Positions 60,185 through 64,000 of a stretch of 64,000 bases of DNA are shown in pieces. The position numbers and the translations under genes were made by a program. The stretch spans positions 1 through 64,000 of the forward strand of contig DATLQW010000029.1 of assembly GCA_035535035.1 (NCBI GenBank), read 5' to 3'. Positions within the stretch are counted from its first letter, which is position 1, and every line of letters starts with the position of its first letter. This DNA comes from JASHVB01 sp035535035 (GTDB taxonomy: Bacteria; Pseudomonadota; Alphaproteobacteria; Acetobacterales; Acetobacteraceae). Under the pieces are notes generated by a model. That model was not told the DNA's origin. It saw only the letters and a program-made list of their open reading frames with translations, and ran no database searches.

Positions 60185-61102
60185 TCAGATCCGCCGGCGG
60201 CGCGCCGTCCCCAGACCGATCAGGGCGAAGCCGAGCAACCCAAGCGAGGCCGGCTCGGGCACCGATGCCTCAAACCCTTGAATCGAGCCGGCAGTATCGA
60301 CAAACGACCCGACGATCTGACCCTGGTTGTTGATCCCGAATGCTTGCGTGAAGCCGGGGAGTCCGCTCGGGTCGTTCAGAGTGACGAACGTACCGCCGGA
60401 CTCCACGAACCCGCTTGTCGCGCCGGCGGCATTCAGGAAATAGCCGACGACCTGGCCGGCATCGTTGATGCCGGAGGCGAAGGTGCCAAGTACCCCGGCC
60501 GGATCGTTCAGCGCGGTGAAGCTGCCGCCAGAGTCGACGAAGCTGTGCGCGACGCCGGCGGCGTCGGTGTAGTAGCCGACGACCTGGCCGGCGCTGTTGA
60601 TGCCCCGGACCACCGTGCCGCCGGATGCCGCCGGGTCATCGATCGAACTGGCGCCGGCGAAGCCATGCGAGGTGCCGCCCGCGTCGTTGTAGGAACCGGA
60701 CAGCGTATTGGCATTGTTGATGCCCCAGCTAAAGGTACCGGTGCTGGCTGGCACGGCGAACGACGCGTAGCTGCCGCCGGACAGGACAAACCCGGTGGTT
60801 GTTCCACCGCTGGTGGAATACCCGGCAATGTCTCCGGCTGCATTGATGCCGTTCGCCTGGGTCGCGACCGCGCCGGGCACGTCGATCGCGCTATAGCTGC
60901 CGCCGGAGAGTAGGAAGCCGTGCTGCGCGCCGGCGGCATCGAAGTAGGTGCCGACCACCTGTCCGGCAGCGTTGATACCCTGCGCCACCGTGTACCCGTT
61001 GGCGGCGGGATCGGTCAGCGTGACAAAGCTGTACGAAGCTTGCGCGGCACCGGCGCCTGCCACCAGGACCGCACCAGCACCAATCAACCAGCAGATTTTC
61101 AC
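60185..61102 (-). CDS. HAF-repeat protein with PEP-CTERM sorting signal
   Basis: A 305-residue exported protein. The signal peptide is ICWLIGAGAVLVAGAGAAQA. The mature part consists of about six repeats of the HAF type, each with GINAAGQVVGTYFDAAGAQH and a following GFLLSGGSYSAIDVPGA-like strand. The end VPEPASLGLLGFALIGLGTA plus RRRRI is a clear PEP-CTERM signal. The GTG start at 61102 has GGAG seven bases upstream and gives a normal signal peptide; the longer frame upstream is rejected. The protein would be anchored and then sorted to the cell surface. Bases 61103-61413 upstream hold its promoter region and nothing else recognised. Confidence 0.85.
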   Translation of the reverse strand: MKICWLIGAGAVLVAGAGAAQASYSFVTLTDPAANGYTVAQGINAAGQVVGTYFDAAGAQHGFLLSGGSYSAIDVPGAVATQANGINAAGDIAGYSTSGGTTTGFVLSGGSYASFAVPASTGTFSWGINNANTLSGSYNDAGGTSHGFAGASSIDDPAASGGTVVRGINSAGQVVGYYTDAAGVAHSFVDSGGSFTALNDPAGVLGTFASGINDAGQVVGYFLNAAGATSGFVESGGTFVTLNDPSGLPGFTQAFGINNQGQIVGSFVDTAGSIQGFEASVPEPASLGLLGFALIGLGTARRRRI

Positions 61103-61413
61103 GAATTTTCTCCGATCTGTCCTGCGCGTGCGCCCCGATGCCCGTTGAGCGGAGCAGCTGCCTCGACAGGTGGGAACCACCGCCAAGGCGACCGCCGACG
61201 CGGCATCATTGTCGGAAAGCAGATAAGTCGCACTGGCCGTCGCTCGCAACGTCATGCGAGCTGCAATTCGCTGGTTTCATCGAATTGTATCGCTGTTGTA
61301 GCCGGGCATCGCGGAGGCCGTTGTTTTGCGAGGCATTCGTGTTGCACGACAACCTGGGGAATGCCCCAGAGCTCCTGATGCGCTCTCGGTGCCGCCGCCC
61401 GGTCTCCTGCCGT

Positions 61414-62796
61414 TCAATCCTTGATGCCCAGGCGTTCCTTGTAATCCGGATCCCAGGTCGCCAGCCGGCCCGATTTCACCCGTTCTGCCATCGGCATCGA
61501 CACCGGCTTGCGCGCATTCGTCGGCTGGGTGCCGATAATCCCCGCCCCCTCCAGCTCCGCCATCCGCGCGGGGCTGTAGCCCAGCACCCCGCCCAGGATC
61601 TCCTGGTTGTGTTCGCCAAGCCGCGGCCCCGGGCCACGCACGGCGAGCGGCAGCTTCGACAATTTCCAGGGCCGGCCAATGACCGCGCGCTTGCCCATCG
61701 CCCGATCGGGCGGATAGGCCACCGTCTCCAGCAGCCCCCGCGCCTTCAGGTGTGCGTTCAGGTGGAGGTCGCGGGCATCGAACACCGCCCCGGCCGGCAC
61801 GCCGGCCGCCTGGAGCAGTTCCATCGCCCCGAACTTGGTCTGTGTTGCCATCCACGGGTGGATGATCGCGTCGATCGCGTCATGGTTGATTCGGCGCGCG
61901 TCATTCGTGGCAAACCGCTCGTCGGTTGCCAGCTCCGGCCGGCCGATCGTCCGGCACAGCGCCGCCCATTCCTCGTCGTCACGCGCCAGGACGCTGCACC
62001 ATGCGTCATCCCCGGCACAGCGATAGCAGCCCTGCGGCGCCAGGAACGGATGGCGGTTGCCGATGCGCTCGCCAAGCCGGCGGTTGGCCTCCCAGTCCAG
62101 CACGCGTTCGCTCAACATGTAGGTGCCAAGCTGGTACATGCCGACATCGACCCAGAGCCCCTTGCCGAACCGATGCCTGTGGCGCAGCCCCAGCAGCGTG
62201 CCGCTGACCAGCGCCCAGGTGGCAAGGAAATCCACGAAAGATTGCCCTGCCTTCGATGGCTCCTCGCCAGGGTAGCCGGTGACATAGGCCAGCCCGTGCG
62301 TCGCCTCCAGCGTGGTCGCCTGGCCGGGATATTGTGAATACGGGCCGTTGTGGCCGAAGCCGCTGCACGAGACCATGATCAGCCCCGGACGCAGTTTCGC
62401 CGCGTTGGGATAGTCCAGCCCCCAGTTGCGCATCACGCGCGGCGTGAAATTTTCCATCAGCACGTCGCTGACCTTGATCAGGTCGGTCAGCACCGCCCGC
62501 CCCTCCGGACGGCTGAGGTCGAGCGCCACGGATTTCTTGCCGCGATTGAGCAGATTGAAGCTGCCGATCCGGTTCCATGGATCGTCGCCCGGGCGGTTGT
62601 CGGCAAGAACGCTCGTAAGTGCGCCGCCGCGCGAGGTGTCGAGCCGGCCGTGACCCTCGACCTTGATCACCTCGGCGCCAAGATCAGCCAGCAATCCGCT
62701 GGCATACGGCAACGAGATGACGTTGCTGATGTCAACGATGCGCAAGCCTTCCAGCGGCAGCTTCACGCCTTCAGGTATGGAGCGATCGGCGGTCAT
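61414..62796 (-). CDS. Family III CoA-transferase (CaiB/BaiF)
   Basis: A 460-residue enzyme that moves CoA between carboxylic acids. Typical features: LPLEGLRIVDISNVISLPYA, LLADLGAEVIKVEGHGRLD, FNLLNRGKKSVALDLSRPEG, DVLMENFTPRVMRNWGLDY and SCSGFGHNGPYSQYPGQATT, followed by SFVDFLATWALVSGTLLGL. The expected catalytic Asp lies in this last region. The C-terminal LGEHNQEILGGVLGY is also characteristic. It begins 10 bp after the end of another CoA-transferase gene of the same family, so the two may form a heteromer. The substrate acids cannot be told from the sequence. Confidence 0.87.
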   Translation of the reverse strand: MTADRSIPEGVKLPLEGLRIVDISNVISLPYASGLLADLGAEVIKVEGHGRLDTSRGGALTSVLADNRPGDDPWNRIGSFNLLNRGKKSVALDLSRPEGRAVLTDLIKVSDVLMENFTPRVMRNWGLDYPNAAKLRPGLIMVSCSGFGHNGPYSQYPGQATTLEATHGLAYVTGYPGEEPSKAGQSFVDFLATWALVSGTLLGLRHRHRFGKGLWVDVGMYQLGTYMLSERVLDWEANRRLGERIGNRHPFLAPQGCYRCAGDDAWCSVLARDDEEWAALCRTIGRPELATDERFATNDARRINHDAIDAIIHPWMATQTKFGAMELLQAAGVPAGAVFDARDLHLNAHLKARGLLETVAYPPDRAMGKRAVIGRPWKLSKLPLAVRGPGPRLGEHNQEILGGVLGYSPARMAELEGAGIIGTQPTNARKPVSMPMAERVKSGRLATWDPDYKERLGIKD

Positions 62797-62806
62797 GCCC
62801 GGCCCC

Positions 62807-64000
62807 TCAGATCACGCCGCGGGCACGCAGGGCATCCAGCGCCGCGGCATCGCAGCCAAGGGTCGCGCCGTAGATCTCGGCATTGTGCTGCCCCAGCAAC
62901 GGCGCCGGGCGCCGGCAGGTGGAGCCGCTGGCAGACATGTTCCAAAGGTGGAATGGAACCCTGATCTTGCCGATCGCCGGATGCTCCACCTCCTCGAAAT
63001 AGCCTCTTGCTGCCAGGTGTTCGCAGTTCGCGAGGTCTTCCGGGGTTTGCACGATGCCGACCAACATGCGGTATTTCTCCGACGCCGTCTTGAACATCTC
63101 GGCCATCGTGCGATCTTTGGTCGCGTCCCGGATGATCGCGTCGAGTTCGGGGCCGTTGTGCACGCGCTCCACCAGGTCGGCGAAACGGTGCTCCTTCAGT
63201 TCGGGTTTGCCGAAGAAGTCGGCGATGCCGTCCCAGGTGACGCCGCCGCCGGGTTGCGCCACGAAATACCCGTCCTTGCATGGCATCACCTGGCCGAAAT
63301 TGCTGCCCTCCGGATGGCGCCGCCCCTGCACGCCGCCGGCGAAGCTGTAATACGGCTGGTTGAGCACCAAGCTGGAGGCGATGACGTCCTGGATCGAGAT
63401 ATCAACCTGCTGGCCCGTACCGGCCATGTCGCGCGCAACCAGCGCCACCAGCGTTCCCAGGAAGCCGTTCATCCCGGCTTCGTACTGGCCGGGAAATCCG
63501 CCGTGCTTCAGCGGTTCGCGATCTACCGTTCCACTGATCGCCATGATCCCGCTGGTCGCGTAGGCGATGATCTCGTCGCTTTTGTAATGGCTGTACGGGC
63601 CGGTCTGGCCGAACGGCGTGATCGAGGTCATCACCAGACCCGGATTCTCCTGCTCCAGCCTAGCGTAGTCCAGCCCGCGTGCCGCCAGATAGCCCGGCGG
63701 AAAGCTTTCCACGATGACATCGGCTTCGCCGGCAAGGCGACGCAGGATCGCGGCCCCTTCCTCGGTGTCCAGGTTCAGGCTGATGCCGCGCTTGTTCAGA
63801 TTCAGCATCAGGTGGAACAGGCTCTTTTCCGGGTCTGGATCATCCTGGAAGAACGGCGGCGTGCGCCGCCCGCACTCCCCGTTGAGAGGTTCGACCTTGA
63901 TGACATCGGCGCCGTAGTCGCCGATCAGGCGCGCCGCAAGCGGCCCGGCAATTCCCTCGCTGAGATCAAGCACCCGCACATCGTCAAGCGCCCAGGGGCC
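62807..64000 (-). CDS. Family III CoA-transferase (CaiB/BaiF), 5' end outside the window
   Basis: At least 397 residues. The frame stays open to the right edge (GPWALDD before VRVLDLSEGIAGPLAARLIG), and family members normally begin a few residues before this, so the true start lies just outside. Features: DYGADVIKVEPLNGECGRRT, NLNKRGISLNLDTEEGAAIL, DVIVESFPPGYLAARGLDYA, TSITPFGQTGPYSHYKSDEI and GQQVDISIQDVIASSLVLNQ. It ends LLGQHNAEIYGATLGCD. It is directly upstream of a second family III CoA-transferase gene on the same strand, in the manner of paired subunits. Confidence 0.87.
   Translation of the reverse strand, partial: GPWALDDVRVLDLSEGIAGPLAARLIGDYGADVIKVEPLNGECGRRTPPFFQDDPDPEKSLFHLMLNLNKRGISLNLDTEEGAAILRRLAGEADVIVESFPPGYLAARGLDYARLEQENPGLVMTSITPFGQTGPYSHYKSDEIIAYATSGIMAISGTVDREPLKHGGFPGQYEAGMNGFLGTLVALVARDMAGTGQQVDISIQDVIASSLVLNQPYYSFAGGVQGRRHPEGSNFGQVMPCKDGYFVAQPGGGVTWDGIADFFGKPELKEHRFADLVERVHNGPELDAIIRDATKDRTMAEMFKTASEKYRMLVGIVQTPEDLANCEHLAARGYFEEVEHPAIGKIRVPFHLWNMSASGSTCRRPAPLLGQHNAEIYGATLGCDAAALDALRARGVI

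Overview
The window is one contiguous stretch of very GC-rich, gene-dense DNA with overlapping start and stop codons and frequent GTG starts. A fused shikimate kinase/3-dehydroquinate synthase gene, a 3' neighbour xerD, membrane-anchored cytochrome c, several Hint-domain surface proteins and paired family III CoA-transferases together suggest an alphaproteobacterium, most likely of the Acetobacteraceae (Rhodospirillales). That assignment is inference; no rRNA or tRNA gene was found to support it.

Bases 1-19400 are mostly housekeeping and metabolism: the end of a zinc/manganese ABC uptake operon (substrate-binding protein, ATPase with a His-rich tail, permease); a [2Fe-2S] ferredoxin plus cytochrome P450 pair; OsmC; a hendecad coiled-coil membrane protein; aroK-aroB fusion on the minus strand, then a tiny membrane protein and xerD; an HpaB-type flavin monooxygenase; a higBA toxin-antitoxin pair; a divergent MFS transporter/TetR pair with a palindromic operator; patatin phospholipase, histidine kinase and trans-aconitate methyltransferase; pheA-kdsB; and a cytochrome c. 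Two copies of a 43-bp dispersed repeat lie at 3850 and 16806.

Bases 19450-24441 are the most interesting part. An orphan ugpE-type permease gene is followed by a 4-kb island, after which the last 90 bp of ugpE reappears (82 of 90 identical). The island carries a minus-strand operon: a HEPN-like protein, a winged-helix protein, a structured 147-bp gap with three hairpins including a perfect 13-bp stem, and a retron-type reverse transcriptase with YADD but variant retron hallmark motifs. This looks like a retron-type defence system whose accessory gene set I do not recognise as a named type. Upstream lie a 40-bp near-perfect inverted repeat and an uncharacterised gene.

Bases 24650-51753 form a cell-surface locus: a 4108-residue two-partner-secretion exoprotein (TpsA), two Hint-domain proteins, a glycine-rich repeat protein, a VPEP-anchored protein that shares its N-terminal domain with one Hint protein, a lipoprotein, the TpsB transporter, and then a dedicated energy-transducing set (an ExbB-type channel fused to a DUF2341/lectin-like ectodomain, ExbD, a TonB-like protein), a porin, a coiled-coil periplasmic protein and a PpiC-type chaperone. 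The tight spacing from TpsB to PpiC suggests one transcription unit.

Bases 51799-61102 hold a small secreted Cys protein, a PstS-like binding protein preceded by a Pho-box-like direct repeat, a split type II secretion cluster (gspK-J-H-prepilin peptidase on minus; gspD, lytic transglycosylase and gspI on plus) lacking gspC/E/F/G/L/M here, and a HAF-repeat VPEP protein. The window ends with two adjacent family III CoA-transferase genes on the minus strand, the second cut by the right edge.
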